Source: Sphingomonas sp. 1F27F7B
GTDB taxonomy: Bacteria; Pseudomonadota; Alphaproteobacteria; Sphingomonadales; Sphingomonadaceae
Direction: 5' to 3'
Length of the DNA: 64,000 nt
NCBI RefSeq assembly: GCF_005503355.1
Contig: NZ_SCMK01000005.1
Span: 1 to 64,000, forward strand
Below the pieces are notes generated by a model. It saw only the letters and a program-made list of their open reading frames with translations, searched no databases and had not been told where the DNA came from. This document shows, piece by piece, positions 8,967-18,473 of the stretch (positions are counted from its first letter, which is position 1; every line of letters begins with the position of its first letter). The position numbers and the translations under genes were made by a program.

Positions 8967-9519
8967 TCCCGTGCCCGCATCGGGCAAGTCGCGTTTCCGC
9001 CGCTGGCTCGACAAGGCGACGCCCAGCCGCGAATCGGTCGAGTCCAATCGCTGGCTCCGCCCGGTCGCCAACCGCGTGATGCACAGCTCGCTGTGGCGCT
9101 TCACCCGCCGTTCGGTGCCGCGCGGCGTGGCGCTGGGCGTGGTGACCGGCGTGCTGGTGCCGATGGGGCAGATTCCCGCGTCGGCCGTGCTCGCGCTTCC
9201 CCTGCGCGCCAATATTCCCGCGGCTGCGGCGACCACCTTCATCACCAATCCCTTCACCACGCCCCCGCTCTGGGTGGCGGCCTATTGGCTGGGCAGCTGG
9301 ATGATCGGTCCAGGCGCGGTGGTCGAGCAGGCGCAGGTGATCGAGCGGAGCTGGAGCGACTGGCTGGTCCACCAGGCCGGCCCGGCGACGCTCACCGGCC
9401 TGGTCACCATCACCGGTGCGCTCGCCCTGATCGGCTATTTCGGCACTGCGCTGGCATGGCGCCTGTGGATCGCCCGCAAGTGGAAGCGGCGCGCCGATGC
9501 CCGGGCCGCCCGTGGCTGA
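8959..9519 (+). CDS. DUF2062 domain membrane protein
   Basis: A 186-residue inner-membrane protein. It has a basic N-terminal stretch ([19 protein letters not shown]), then the DUF2062 pattern [25 protein letters not shown] followed by [21 protein letters not shown] and two or three hydrophobic segments, ending in a basic tail. The molecular function of the family is unknown. I place the start at GTG 8959 because it overlaps the smpB stop in a coupling arrangement; an ATG further upstream (8893) lies deep within smpB and would add Arg/Ser-rich sequence. Confidence 0.85.
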   Translation: MADPVPASGKSRFRRWLDKATPSRESVESNRWLRPVANRVMHSSLWRFTRRSVPRGVALGVVTGVLVPMGQIPASAVLALPLRANIPAAAATTFITNPFTTPPLWVAAYWLGSWMIGPGAVVEQAQVIERSWSDWLVHQAGPATLTGLVTITGALALIGYFGTALAWRLWIARKWKRRADARAARG

Positions 9520-9629
9520 ACACAGCTGAACGTGGTGGGGTGTCATCGCGGTGTAATAATGTTACGCTCGCCCGATTGACGGAGCCCATCGACGGTCTAA
9601 GACAGCCCGATCAACCATCGGGGGTCCCC

Positions 9630-11711
9630 ATGCGCCTGTCGCTCCTCACCACCAGTTTCCTCGCCGCGCCCGTGCTGCTCGCCGGCTGCGCGCACAACGC
9701 CTCGCTGCCGGCCGTGCCGGTAGAGGCCGCGCCCGTCACCGAGCCGGATCCGGCGCCGCAGCCGGAAAAGCCCAAGCCGGTCTACGGCACCTATGGCTTC
9801 GACACGGCGGGCATGGACCCCTCGGTCAAGCCGGGCGACGATTTCTACACCTATGCCAACGGCGCCTGGGCGAAGAACACGCCGATCCCGGCCGACAAGT
9901 CGAACTATGGCTCGTTCAACATCCTGGACGACAACGCCAAGAAGCAGACGCACGAGATCCTCGACGCGGCGAAGGCCGATCCGAACTCGAAGATCGGCAC
10001 TGCCTATGCCACCTATCTCGATACTGCGGCGATCGACGCCAAGGGCCTGGCGCCGGCCAAGCCGTGGCTCGACCAGATCAAGGAGCTGAAGGCCAAGGCC
10101 GGCTATCCCGCGCTCGCCGCCGCCGCACGCCGCAACGGCGTGGGCGTGCCTTTCGCCACTTATGTCGGCCAGGACGACAAGGAGCCGGAAGCCTATGCGC
10201 TCAGCCTGTTCCAGGCCGGGCTGGGCATGCCGGACCGCGACTATTACCTCTCGAAGGACGCCAAGTTCGTCGAGATCAAGGCGGCCTATCTCAAGCACCT
10301 CACCAACGTGCTGACGCTGGCCGGCGAGCCCGGTGCCGCGGCGCGCGCGCAGGCGATCGTCGACTTCGAGACCAAGATCGCCGGGGTCCAGTGGACCCGC
10401 GTCGAGAGCCGCGACGCGACCAAGACCTACAACAAGATGACCGTCGCCCAGCTGCAGAAATCGGCGCCGGGCTTCGACTTCAAGGCCTTCTTCGCCGCCG
10501 GCAAGACGCCGGTGGAGAGCGTGATCGTCGGCCAGCCCAGCGCGGTGACCGGCATCGCCAAGCTGATCCAGCAGGCGCCGCTGGCGGTGCTCAAGGACCA
10601 GTTGCTGGTCCGCACGCTCGACAATTTCGCCGATGTGCTGCCCAGCGCCTTCGACAAGGAGCAGTTCGCCTTTTACGGCACCACCCTGTCGGGCACGCCG
10701 GAGCAGGAAGCCCGCTGGAAGCGCGCGGTGGACTTCACCACCGGCGCCCTCTCCGACGACGTCTCGCAAGTCTATGTCGCCAAATATTTCCCGCCCGAGA
10801 CCAAGGCGGCGGCCGACAAGCTGGTGAAGAACGTGATCGCGGCGATGGATCGCCGGATCGACAAGCTCGAATGGATGGCGCCCGAGACCAAGGTGAAGGC
10901 GCATGCGAAGCTAGCGGCCTTCACGCCGAAGATCGGCTATCCGGACCGCTGGCTGGATTATTCGGCGCTGACGATCACGGCGGGCGACGCGTTCGGCAAC
11001 AATGTCCGCGCCAACAACTGGCAGTATGACGACAATGTCTCCAAGCTCGGCCAGCCGATCCGCCGCTGGGAATGGGGCATGACGCCGATGACGATCAACG
11101 CCTATGCCAATTTCGGCATGGTCGAGATCGTCTTCCCGGCCGCGATCCTGCAGCCGCCCTTCTTCGATCCGAACGCCGATCCGGCGGTCAACTATGGCGG
11201 CATCGGCGCGGTGATCGGCCATGAGCTGAGCCACCATTTCGACGATCAGGGCGCCAAATACGACAAGGAAGGCCGACTGACCGACTGGTGGACCCCGGCG
11301 GACGTCAAGGCGTTCAAGGCGCGCACCGACGCGCTCGTCGCCCAGTACGACCAGTATGAGCCGCTGCCCGGCATGCACGTGAAGGGCGCGCTGACGCTCG
11401 GCGAGAACGTCGCCGACCTGGCGGGCCTCACCGTCGCCTATGACGCGTACAAGGCCTCGTTGAGCGGCCAGGACGCGCCGGTGCTCGACGGCACCACCGG
11501 CGACCAGCGCTTCTATCAGGGCTGGGCGCAGGTCTGGCGCCGCAACTATCGCGAGGCGAACCTGCGCCAGCGCCTGTTGACCGATCCGCACTCGCCTTCG
11601 CAGCAGCGCGCATGGGTCGTGCGCAATCTCGATCCCTGGTACGGGGCGTACAATCCCGATCCGGCGACCAAGCTGTTCCTGACGCCCGACAAGCGCGTCC
11701 GGATCTGGTGA
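9630..11711 (+). CDS. M13-family (neprilysin-like) zinc metallopeptidase, lipoprotein
   Basis: A 693-residue secreted peptidase. The N terminus is a lipoprotein signal with lipobox LLAGC (Cys near residue 22), followed by a Pro-rich linker and the all-helical M13 N domain. The catalytic zinc site reads HELSH at 531-535, with the third ligand in ENVAD (592-596), and the substrate-binding NAYANF precedes it. It probably cleaves oligopeptides in the periplasm. It is a single gene with no obvious partner; the inverted repeats right after the stop probably help end transcription. Confidence 0.93.
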   Translation: MRLSLLTTSFLAAPVLLAGCAHNASLPAVPVEAAPVTEPDPAPQPEKPKPVYGTYGFDTAGMDPSVKPGDDFYTYANGAWAKNTPIPADKSNYGSFNILDDNAKKQTHEILDAAKADPNSKIGTAYATYLDTAAIDAKGLAPAKPWLDQIKELKAKAGYPALAAAARRNGVGVPFATYVGQDDKEPEAYALSLFQAGLGMPDRDYYLSKDAKFVEIKAAYLKHLTNVLTLAGEPGAAARAQAIVDFETKIAGVQWTRVESRDATKTYNKMTVAQLQKSAPGFDFKAFFAAGKTPVESVIVGQPSAVTGIAKLIQQAPLAVLKDQLLVRTLDNFADVLPSAFDKEQFAFYGTTLSGTPEQEARWKRAVDFTTGALSDDVSQVYVAKYFPPETKAAADKLVKNVIAAMDRRIDKLEWMAPETKVKAHAKLAAFTPKIGYPDRWLDYSALTITAGDAFGNNVRANNWQYDDNVSKLGQPIRRWEWGMTPMTINAYANFGMVEIVFPAAILQPPFFDPNADPAVNYGGIGAVIGHELSHHFDDQGAKYDKEGRLTDWWTPADVKAFKARTDALVAQYDQYEPLPGMHVKGALTLGENVADLAGLTVAYDAYKASLSGQDAPVLDGTTGDQRFYQGWAQVWRRNYREANLRQRLLTDPHSPSQQRAWVVRNLDPWYGAYNPDPATKLFLTPDKRVRIW

Positions 11712-11718
11712 TCCGGTC

Positions 11719-11860
11719 TCCCTCTCCCCTTGTGGGAGAGGGAAGGGGGCCATCGCCTGGCGATGGGCAGGGTGAGGGGGGCATATTTCCTCACCCGCTT
11801 CCCCTTTGCCCTTCCGCCGATCGCATCGGCCGCTTCCCTCTCCCATGTGGGGAGAGGGAA
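11719..11860. repeat. Pair of inverted intergenic repeat copies between the M13 peptidase gene and cckA
   Basis: Two related copies of about 65-70 bp face each other (11719-11782 and 11789-11860). Each contains a small hairpin built from CCCTCTCCC and GGGAGAGGG, followed by a second stem and a GGTGAGG edge. The element type (CCCTCTCCCC-GTGGGAGAGGG) is a common intergenic palindromic repeat of sphingomonads. As RNA it would fold into one long hairpin and could terminate or stabilise the M13 transcript. Confidence 0.7.
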
Positions 11861-11903
11861 TTGGGTCCTTGACCCGCGCCGCGCTACCGAACATCGGTGG
11901 CGG

Positions 11904-14300
11904 ATGGCCACGCTGCCCGCCCATAGCCCGGTTTCGACGTCTCGCCGTTGGCTGCCCTTCGCGGCGGCGATACTGGCCGGGTTCCTCGCGGGCGCAGTGA
12001 TCCTGTTGACGCTGAACGATCGCGCGGTGGCGGTCGGCTTCGTCGCTGCCGGCCTGCTTGCCGCGGGCGGCCTCTGGGGCGCGCGCAAGCTGTTCCACAC
12101 CGACACCGCGGCCGAATTGCCGGTTGACTGGTCGGTAGCCCAGGCGCTCGCCGCCGCCAGCGACGATGCGCTCGCCGTCACCGATCGTGCCGGCCGCCTG
12201 GTCTGCGCCAACAGCCGGTTCGAGGCGCTGTTCGCCGGCTGGCCGACGCCACCCAACCTGCCCATCAGCGATGCCGCCGTCGCCGCGCTCGGCACCGCCG
12301 CGCGGGCTGCCTGGCGCGACGGCGAGGCCCGCGAGGACGGCATCCAGGTGTTCGGCGCTCCGGTCTCGGCCCGCGTCCAGCGCGTTGGCGAGGAATCGCT
12401 CGTCTGGCGCTTCATCGGGGTGCAGGCGCTCGATCTCGCCAGCCAGGTCCAGGTCCTCATCGACGGCCATACCGGCGATCGACTGGCCGCGGCCGGCATC
12501 ATGGCCGCGATGATCTCGCCCGATGGCCGGGTGCGCAGTGCCAACCGCGTCTTCCGCCTGCGCGCCATGGGCAGCCCCGACGCCGCCGCCGAGGGCCGCG
12601 ACTTCGCCCGTTTCCTGATCACCGATTCCATGGGGCTGGTCCGCTTCGAGCGCGAGGGGCTGGAGGGCAATCCGCTCCGCGTGCTCCAGATACCGTTTCT
12701 CGACGGCGAGGACGCGCCCCTGCTGGTGGCGCTGCTCGACGAGGAGCAGGGCAATGCGCCGACGCCGGCGATCGGTGCCAGTGCCGGCGCGCATGTCCGT
12801 TCGCTGATCGCGCTGCTCCCGCTCGGGCTCGCCCTGGTCGACCGGGACGGCCGCTTCGCCAGCATGAACGACGCGTTCGTCCGCGCCACGCGCGTCAACG
12901 TCGCGGCGCCGCCGCTCTATCCGGGCGACCTGGTGGTGCGCGAGGACAAGGCCGCGCTTGCCGATGCCATCCGCCGCTTCGCCGGCGGCGCGCCGCAATC
13001 GGCCGAGATGACCGTGCGCCTGGCCGATGCGCCCGAGGAACCGGTCTCGATCGGCATCGCCGGCGCGCGCGGGCTGGGCGAAGCGGCCGTCCTGATCAGC
13101 CTCAAGGATTCGGGTGAGGAGTCCAAGCTCAAGCGCCAGGTCGCCCAGGCCACCAAGATGCAGGCGGTCGGGCAGCTGGCGGGCGGTGTCGCCCATGATT
13201 TCAACAATATCCTGACCGCGATCATCGGCCATTGCGACCTGATGCTGATGCGCCATTCGCCCGGCGACAGCGATTATGACGACATCCAGCAGATCCGCGC
13301 CAATTCGAACCGCGCCGCATCGCTGACGCGCCAGCTGCTCGCCTTTTCGCGCCAGCAGACGCTGCGTCCGCAACTGCTCCAGCTCCCCGACGTCATCTCC
13401 GAAGTCTCGAACCTGTTGAAGCGCCTGCTCGGCGAGACGGTCCGGCTCGAAGTGAAGCACGGCCGCAACCTGGGCCCGGTGCGCGCGGATCCCGGCCAGC
13501 TCGAGCAGGTGGTGGTCAATCTCGCAGTCAATGCGCGCGATGCGATGCTGTCGCAGAATCCCAATGGCGGCGGCACGCTCACCATCGAGACGATGGCAGT
13601 GCCGGCCGCCGATGTCCGCCGGATGGACGACGACGTGCTTCCGGTCGGGGATTATACCGCGCTGCGCATCGCCGACACCGGCACCGGCATCCCGAGCGAG
13701 ATCCTCGCCAAGATCTGGGAGCCCTTCTTCACCACCAAGGAAGTGGGCAAGGGTACCGGCCTGGGCCTGTCCACCGTCTATGGCATCATCAAGCAGTCCG
13801 GCGGCTTCATCTTCGCCGACAATGCGCCCGCGGGCGGGGCGGAGTTCACCATCTATCTGCCGGTCCACGCCGCCACCGAGGCACCGGTCCCCGCAAAATT
13901 GCCCGCGCCCAGGGACAAGCCGGCCGATACCTGGGGCACCGGCACGATCCTGGTGGTCGAGGACGAGGACATGGTCCGCGCCATCGCCGAGCGGGCGCTC
14001 GCCCGGCAGGGCTATACCGTGGTCACCGCCGACAATGGCGAGGCTGCGCTCGAGCTGATCGAGACGATCGACCGGCCCGATCTGCTCATCTCCGACGTGG
14101 TCATGCCGGTGATGGACGGACCGACGATGGCGCGCCGGATCCGCGCCAAATATCCCGATCTGCCGATCCTGTTCATGTCGGGCTATGCCGAGGAACAGCT
14201 GCGCAAGTCGATTGATCTGGAGCAAGTCGCCTTCCTGCCCAAACCCTTTTCGGTGCAGCAACTTGCCGAAGCTGCGCGTGACGTGCTTCTGCCCAAATAA
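11904..14300 (+). CDS. cckA: Hybrid histidine kinase/phosphatase CckA
   Basis: A 798-residue membrane sensor at the top of the CckA-ChpT-CtrA cell-cycle phosphorelay. Two adjacent TM helices (about residues 17-57) are followed by PAS-like segments, a HisKA helix with His431 ([15 protein letters not shown]), an HATPase domain ([10 protein letters not shown], then DTGTGIP and [12 protein letters not shown]) and a receiver domain with phospho-acceptor Asp731 ([11 protein letters not shown]) and KPF loop. The domain order and the PAS regions without other sensors match CckA. The ATG at 11904 is chosen because upstream in-frame codons lie in repeat DNA. A single-domain response regulator follows 40 bases later. 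Confidence 0.92.
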   Translation: MATLPAHSPVSTSRRWLPFAAAILAGFLAGAVILLTLNDRAVAVGFVAAGLLAAGGLWGARKLFHTDTAAELPVDWSVAQALAAASDDALAVTDRAGRLVCANSRFEALFAGWPTPPNLPISDAAVAALGTAARAAWRDGEAREDGIQVFGAPVSARVQRVGEESLVWRFIGVQALDLASQVQVLIDGHTGDRLAAAGIMAAMISPDGRVRSANRVFRLRAMGSPDAAAEGRDFARFLITDSMGLVRFEREGLEGNPLRVLQIPFLDGEDAPLLVALLDEEQGNAPTPAIGASAGAHVRSLIALLPLGLALVDRDGRFASMNDAFVRATRVNVAAPPLYPGDLVVREDKAALADAIRRFAGGAPQSAEMTVRLADAPEEPVSIGIAGARGLGEAAVLISLKDSGEESKLKRQVAQATKMQAVGQLAGGVAHDFNNILTAIIGHCDLMLMRHSPGDSDYDDIQQIRANSNRAASLTRQLLAFSRQQTLRPQLLQLPDVISEVSNLLKRLLGETVRLEVKHGRNLGPVRADPGQLEQVVVNLAVNARDAMLSQNPNGGGTLTIETMAVPAADVRRMDDDVLPVGDYTALRIADTGTGIPSEILAKIWEPFFTTKEVGKGTGLGLSTVYGIIKQSGGFIFADNAPAGGAEFTIYLPVHAATEAPVPAKLPAPRDKPADTWGTGTILVVEDEDMVRAIAERALARQGYTVVTADNGEAALELIETIDRPDLLISDVVMPVMDGPTMARRIRAKYPDLPILFMSGYAEEQLRKSIDLEQVAFLPKPFSVQQLAEAARDVLLPK

Positions 14301-14340
14301 ATACTTGGCGTTTCGTGATTTTCCTGCGATGGGAGCGGCC

Positions 14341-14703
14341 ATGCCGGGGCCCCAGAAGATCCTGATCGTCGAAGACGAGCCACTCATTGCGATGATGCTC
14401 GAAGACTTTCTCGACGCGCTCGACCGGCTTGTCGCCGGTACGGCGGACAGCGTCGCCGCGGCACTGGAGCTGGTCGAGGCCGGCGGCATCGACGCGGCCA
14501 TCATGGACGTGAACCTGCGCGGCGGCGAGACCAGCTGGCCCATCGCCGATGCGTTGAGCGCGCGCGGCATCCCCTTCGTGCTCGCCACCGGCGGCGCGGG
14601 GGACATGATCGCCGAAGCCTATCGGGATCGCCCGGTGCTCTCCAAGCCGTTCACGATGGACAGTGTCGAGAAGGTGCTGGACAGCCTCGTCGCGGCGGAC
14701 TGA
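14341..14703 (+). CDS. Single-domain response regulator
   Basis: A 120-residue receiver domain alone, without output domain. It has the acidic pair (IVEDEP), phospho-acceptor Asp56 (IMDVNL), the Thr in FVLATG and the Lys in VLSKPF. GGAG five bases before the ATG at 14341 supports that start; an in-frame ATG at 14329 is possible. It lies directly downstream of cckA, so it may take part in the same relay or act as a phosphate sink, but no partner can be proved from sequence. It is not CpdR-like in sequence that I can recognise with certainty. Confidence 0.85.
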   Translation: MPGPQKILIVEDEPLIAMMLEDFLDALDRLVAGTADSVAAALELVEAGGIDAAIMDVNLRGGETSWPIADALSARGIPFVLATGGAGDMIAEAYRDRPVLSKPFTMDSVEKVLDSLVAAD

Positions 14704-14742
14704 GCGCTTTCTTCTCCTTCTTCGTCGCCTGGCTGCGCGACT

Positions 14743-15459
14743 CTAGTCCAGCACCCGCACGGGATCCCCGAGCCGGATCAGCCCCGGCCGTGCCGGACCG
14801 GCATAGATGCCGTATCTGTTGCCGAAGTCCTGCGCGACGGTGCGCAATATGCGCGGCGCCCTGGTGCCGGTTTCGGGATCGATGGTCACGATCACGCAGC
14901 GCGCGATCGGGTCCGCGCATTGCACCACCGCGCCGTGTTCCTCGTCGCCGAACGCCAGTCGCCGGCCCCGCCATTCGGTGGCGGGAACGTCACTCTCCAC
15001 GATTACGTTGATGCGGAAGCGCATGATGTCGAGCGCCTCGCCATGCGCCGCCTCCAGCGCGGCATGGCCGGCGCTGGTCTGGATCGAGACCGGCATCGAA
15101 TCATAGATGCCGCGAGCCACCTGGATCAGCGCGGCAGGCTCGCCCGCGGCGGCCTCCAGCCCGGCCTTGAGCAGCGGATCGTGCAGCGAAACCGATGCTC
15201 CGTCCGGTGTCTCCACCGTCACCATGCTCGTCTTGGGCTTGCCGGGATCGGCGAAGCGGGCGCGGTGGAGGACCATCGCCGGCACCTCGCGCGCGGTGAA
15301 CCACGGAAAGCGCGTGCGATTGTCCGCGCGTATGAAGGCATATTGCCGGTCGCCTTCGATTCCCTGCCAGTCGAGCTCCGCCACGTCGAGCTGCTCCCCG
15401 GCCATCGATTTGACCGGAAAGCGGTTGAGCGCGCGGACATGGCCGACGATGCGGGTCAT
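14743..15459 (-). CDS. MOSC domain protein (YcbX/mARC-like)
   Basis: A 238-residue protein with an N-terminal MOSC beta-barrel domain (FPVKSMAGEQLDVAELDWQGIEGDRQYAF) and a C-terminal MOSC domain (FRINVIVES, then QCADPIARCVIVTIDPETG). The Cys in the C-terminal domain fits a molybdenum-cofactor ligand as in mARC and YcbX proteins, which reduce N-hydroxylated compounds. It is transcribed away from recA, and the intergenic region between them holds the recA LexA boxes, so co-regulation in the SOS response is possible but unproven. It ends close to the response regulator gene in a tail-to-tail arrangement. Confidence 0.85.
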   Translation of the reverse strand: MTRIVGHVRALNRFPVKSMAGEQLDVAELDWQGIEGDRQYAFIRADNRTRFPWFTAREVPAMVLHRARFADPGKPKTSMVTVETPDGASVSLHDPLLKAGLEAAAGEPAALIQVARGIYDSMPVSIQTSAGHAALEAAHGEALDIMRFRINVIVESDVPATEWRGRRLAFGDEEHGAVVQCADPIARCVIVTIDPETGTRAPRILRTVAQDFGNRYGIYAGPARPGLIRLGDPVRVLD

Positions 15460-15515
15460 CGTGCCGGGCTAGCGAGCGCGAGCGCGTAGGGCAATCGCGG
15501 CCTGGCGGAACAACG

Positions 15516-15530
15516 GAACGATTATGGAAC
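15516..15530 (-). promoter_or_regulatory. LexA box 1 of recA (GTTCCATAATCGTTC on the minus strand)
   Basis: GAAC-N7-GAAC on the plus strand, the alphaproteobacterial LexA consensus in reverse orientation. It lies 20 bases upstream of the likely recA -35 hexamer and faces box 2 as an inverted pair. Confidence 0.8.
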
Positions 15531-15540
15531 AAAAAATTCC

Positions 15541-15578
15541 GTTCCGCTCTTGTTCTATGAGAACAAACGCGATACATG
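15541..15578 (+). promoter_or_regulatory. recA promoter with LexA box 2
   Basis: GTTCCGCTCTTGTTC (15541-15555) fits GTTC-N7-GTTC. Its end forms the likely -35 TTGTTC (15550-15555), followed after 17 bases by -10 TACATG (15573-15578). LexA bound here would block RNA polymerase, the standard arrangement for recA. Confidence 0.85.
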
Positions 15579-15633
15579 TGTTCCAACACAGGTTGAAGGC
15601 GCGAGCCAAACCTTCTAGCGACGGGGACTTCCA

Positions 15634-16707
15634 ATGGCAGCTTCGCTCAAGGTGATTGACGGCAACATGGCGATTTCTTCGGACAAGCAGAAGGCGCTCG
15701 ACGCCGCTCTCGCGCAGATCGACCGCGCATTCGGCAAGGGGTCGGCGATGAAGCTCGGCTCCAAGGAGGCGATGCAGGTCGAGGCGATCTCGACCGGGTC
15801 GCTCGGGCTCGACATCGCGCTCGGCGTGGGCGGGTTGCCCCGTGGCCGCGTGATCGAAGTCTATGGGCCGGAAAGCTCGGGCAAGACCACGCTGGCGCTG
15901 CACGTCATTGCCGAGGCGCAGAAGAATGGCGGCGTCGCGGCGTTCGTCGACGCGGAGCATGCGCTCGATCCGGTCTATGCCAAGAAGCTGGGCGTCAATA
16001 TCGACGAGCTCATCGTCTCCCAGCCCGATACCGGCGAGCAGGCGCTCGAGATCACCGACACGCTGGTCCGCTCGAACGCGATCGACGTGCTGGTGGTCGA
16101 TTCGGTCGCCGCGCTGGTGCCGCGCGCCGAGATCGAGGGCGAGATGGGCGACAGTCATGTCGGGCTCCAGGCCCGGCTGATGTCGCAGTCGCTGCGCAAG
16201 CTCACCGGTTCGATCAGCCGCTCGCGCTGCATGGTGATCTTCATCAACCAGCTGCGCATGAAGATCGGCGTGATGTATGGCAATCCGGAAACCACGACCG
16301 GCGGCAACGCGCTGAAATTCTACGCCTCGGTCCGTCTCGACATCCGCCGCACCGGCCAGATCAAGGACCGCGAGGACATCATCGGCAACACCACCCGCGT
16401 AAAGGTGGTGAAGAACAAGGTGGCGCCGCCGTTCAAGCAGGTCGAGTTCGACATCATGTATGGCGAGGGCATCTCCAAGATCGGCGAGATCCTCGATCTC
16501 GGCGTCAAGGCGGGGCTGGTCGAGAAATCGGGCGCCTGGTTCTCGTACGACAGCGTCCGCATCGGCCAGGGGCGCGAAAACGCCAAGAACTTCCTCAAGG
16601 AGAATGGCGAGCTGCGCGAGCGCCTCGAGGCGGCGATCCGGGCGCGTACCGAGAAGGTCGCCGAGGGCCTGATGACGGGCCCCGACGCCGATGACGACGA
16701 CCTTTGA
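15634..16707 (+). CDS. recA: Recombinase RecA
   Basis: A 357-residue DNA recombinase and LexA co-protease, the trigger of the SOS response. The Walker A motif GPESSGKTT is at residues 78-86 and [14 protein letters not shown] forms Walker B; loop L2 with [18 protein letters not shown] is intact. The start [11 protein letters not shown] is the usual one in sphingomonads; a second ATG 11 residues later is less likely. Two LexA boxes precede it and a strong hairpin terminator follows, so it is a single-gene unit. Length is normal. Confidence 0.98.
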   Translation: MAASLKVIDGNMAISSDKQKALDAALAQIDRAFGKGSAMKLGSKEAMQVEAISTGSLGLDIALGVGGLPRGRVIEVYGPESSGKTTLALHVIAEAQKNGGVAAFVDAEHALDPVYAKKLGVNIDELIVSQPDTGEQALEITDTLVRSNAIDVLVVDSVAALVPRAEIEGEMGDSHVGLQARLMSQSLRKLTGSISRSRCMVIFINQLRMKIGVMYGNPETTTGGNALKFYASVRLDIRRTGQIKDREDIIGNTTRVKVVKNKVAPPFKQVEFDIMYGEGISKIGEILDLGVKAGLVEKSGAWFSYDSVRIGQGRENAKNFLKENGELRERLEAAIRARTEKVAEGLMTGPDADDDDL

Positions 16708-16770
16708 TCCATTACAGGCCGCGCCCGCGCGCGACGCGTGAGGCGGCGGTCACGGGCTGAGACCCATGGG

Positions 16771-16812
16771 AAGACCCGGCGCGCTGCCCCGCGCCGGGTC
16801 TTTCGCCTTTCG
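16771..16812 (+). terminator. Rho-independent terminator of recA
   Basis: AAGACCCGGCGCG (16771-16783) pairs with CGCGCCGGGTCTT (16790-16802), with a six-base loop and a T-rich tail (TTTCGCCTTTC). It lies 64 bases after the recA stop. Confidence 0.85.
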
Positions 16813-16873
16813 GGACGCCCCGGGCGTGCGGGACCGTGGCCTGGTGATATCTCGCTTGGGCAAATGCCGCTCC

Positions 16874-16970
16874 CGTCATCTCCGCAAGGGCGGGGATTCC
16901 ATGGGTGTTGCCGCCGGGCCTCTGTCCGCTTGGTCAGCCAGAGTGAATCCCCGCCTGAATGGGGGTGACG
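16874..16970. repeat. Imperfect inverted repeat in the recA-RNB gap
   Basis: The arm at 16874-16899 (CGTCATCTCCGCAAGGGCGG...) and the arm at 16945-16970 (...CCGCCTGAATGGGGGTGACG) are imperfect reverse complements of each other. This is a diverged copy of the CGTCATCCCCGC-type repeat seen in perfect form at 23392-23476. The rest of the 371-base gap 16708-17078 holds the recA terminator and nothing else I can identify, apart from a TATAGC close to the RNB start. Confidence 0.65.
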
Positions 16971-17078
16971 CAAAAGGGGTGCCTGCCTCGAGCGGACAGG
17001 CCCTGGTGACCTTTCCGATCGGAGACAGTTTGCGACCCGCGCTTTCACGATCCGCCCCGGACGCTATAGCTGGTGGCG

Positions 17079-18473
17079 ATGAAGGCGGTTTTCGATCCCG
17101 ATCGCGTGCTGGCTGGCGGCCTGGCTGCCATCCGTGACCAGTTCCACGTCCCCCAAGCCTTTCCACCGGACGTGATCGCCGCCGCCGAGGCCGCGGCCCG
17201 CCGCGCGCCTGCCGCACATGTCGATCGGACGGCGCTTCCGCTGGTCACGCTCGATCCGGCGAGCTCTACCGATCTCGACCAGGCCCTCGCAATCGAGGCC
17301 AGCGGAGGCGATCTGCTGCTGCGCTATGCGATCGCCGATGTTGCCTGGTTCGTTGACGATGGCGATCCGGTCGATCGCGAGGCGTGGCGGCGCGGGGCGA
17401 CCTTGTATCTGCCGGATGGGAAGGCCGGGCTCTATCCGTCGGTGCTGAGCGAAGGTGCGGCCAGCCTGTTGCCTGACGGGCCCCGTCCGGCGGTGCTTTT
17501 CACGGTGCGAGTGAATCCCGATGGCGAAGCACGGCTCGAGGATGCCGAGCGCGCGCTGGTCAGGAGTCGCGCCAAGCTCGCTTATGAGACCGTGCGCGAC
17601 GCGGATCTGCCTCCGCAATTCGCCGAGCTCGCTCGCCGTATCGCTCTTGCCGAGGCGCGGCGGGGTGCCGCCCGAGTCGATCCGCCGGAGCAGGAAGTCG
17701 CGCGTCGCGCCGATGGGGGCTATGCGCTTGCCTTTCGGGCGCGCCATGCCTCCGAGGCCCGCAATGCGGCGCTGTCGCTCGCGACCAATCTTGCCATCGC
17801 CGAGCTGTTGCAGGCGCATCATAGCGGCCTGTTTCGCGTGATGGCCGAACCCGATGCGGCAGCCGTAGCGCGGCTCCGGAACACGGCCCGTGCGCTCGGC
17901 ATCGCCTGGCCCGGCGCGCAATCGCTTGCGGCATTCCGTGCCACCCTGGATCCGGCCGATCCGCATCAGGCAGCGCTGATGCTCGCGATCCGCCGGGCGG
18001 GGCAGGGCGCCAGCTATGCCCCATGGCGCGCCGGTACGGTGCCATGGCATGCCGCCGTCGCGGCTCCCTATGTCCATGCCACTGCGCCGCTGCGGCGGCT
18101 GGCGGATCGCTATGTGATCCGGGCGGCGCTGGCGATCATGGCGGGCCAGCCGGTTCCCGAGGTGGTCGGCCAGGCCTTTGAGCGGCTGCCCAAGGTGATG
18201 GGGCGCGCCGATGCCGTGAGTGGCCAGATCGATCGTGCGGTGGTCGACCTGGCCGAGGCGGTGATGCTCATGGGCCGCGAGGGCGAGGCATTTGCCGCGA
18301 CCGTCACCGATGTGGACGTTCGCGGCGCGCGGATGCAGCTGGCCGATCTGCCGGTGGTCACGCGGATCGATGCGCCCGGCGCGGCGCCCGGCACGCCGCT
18401 TCGCGTGCGGCTGGTCGATGCCGATCCGGCGAATCGCGCGGTCCGCTTCGAGGCGATCGGAGCGGGGCCGTGA
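17079..18473 (+). CDS. RNB-domain (RNase II family) ribonuclease
   Basis: A 464-residue protein built almost only of the RNB catalytic domain of RNase II/R, a 3'-5' exoribonuclease. The acidic active site is visible in TLDPASSTDLDQALAIE and YAIADVAWFVDDGDPVD (four conserved Asp), and the later APLRRLADRYV matches the RNB Arg motif. The N-terminal cold-shock domains and the C-terminal S1 domain of RNase II/R are reduced or missing, so it is a short variant; its RNA substrate is unknown. ATG 17079 is chosen, with GTG 17073 as an alternative. It overlaps the next gene by GTGA. Confidence 0.85.
   Translation: MKAVFDPDRVLAGGLAAIRDQFHVPQAFPPDVIAAAEAAARRAPAAHVDRTALPLVTLDPASSTDLDQALAIEASGGDLLLRYAIADVAWFVDDGDPVDREAWRRGATLYLPDGKAGLYPSVLSEGAASLLPDGPRPAVLFTVRVNPDGEARLEDAERALVRSRAKLAYETVRDADLPPQFAELARRIALAEARRGAARVDPPEQEVARRADGGYALAFRARHASEARNAALSLATNLAIAELLQAHHSGLFRVMAEPDAAAVARLRNTARALGIAWPGAQSLAAFRATLDPADPHQAALMLAIRRAGQGASYAPWRAGTVPWHAAVAAPYVHATAPLRRLADRYVIRAALAIMAGQPVPEVVGQAFERLPKVMGRADAVSGQIDRAVVDLAEAVMLMGREGEAFAATVTDVDVRGARMQLADLPVVTRIDAPGAAPGTPLRVRLVDADPANRAVRFEAIGAGP

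Noticed and set aside
9518..9531. GAAC-ACAGCT-GAAC before the M13 gene considered as a LexA box
   Set aside because: The spacer is six bases, not seven, and the second half overlaps no promoter element; LexA sites need the exact spacing.
10911..14606. Open frame of over 1200 codons on the minus strand opposite cckA and the M13 gene
   Set aside because: It crosses several real genes and a repeat region and has an Arg/Gly/His-rich composition typical of antisense frames.
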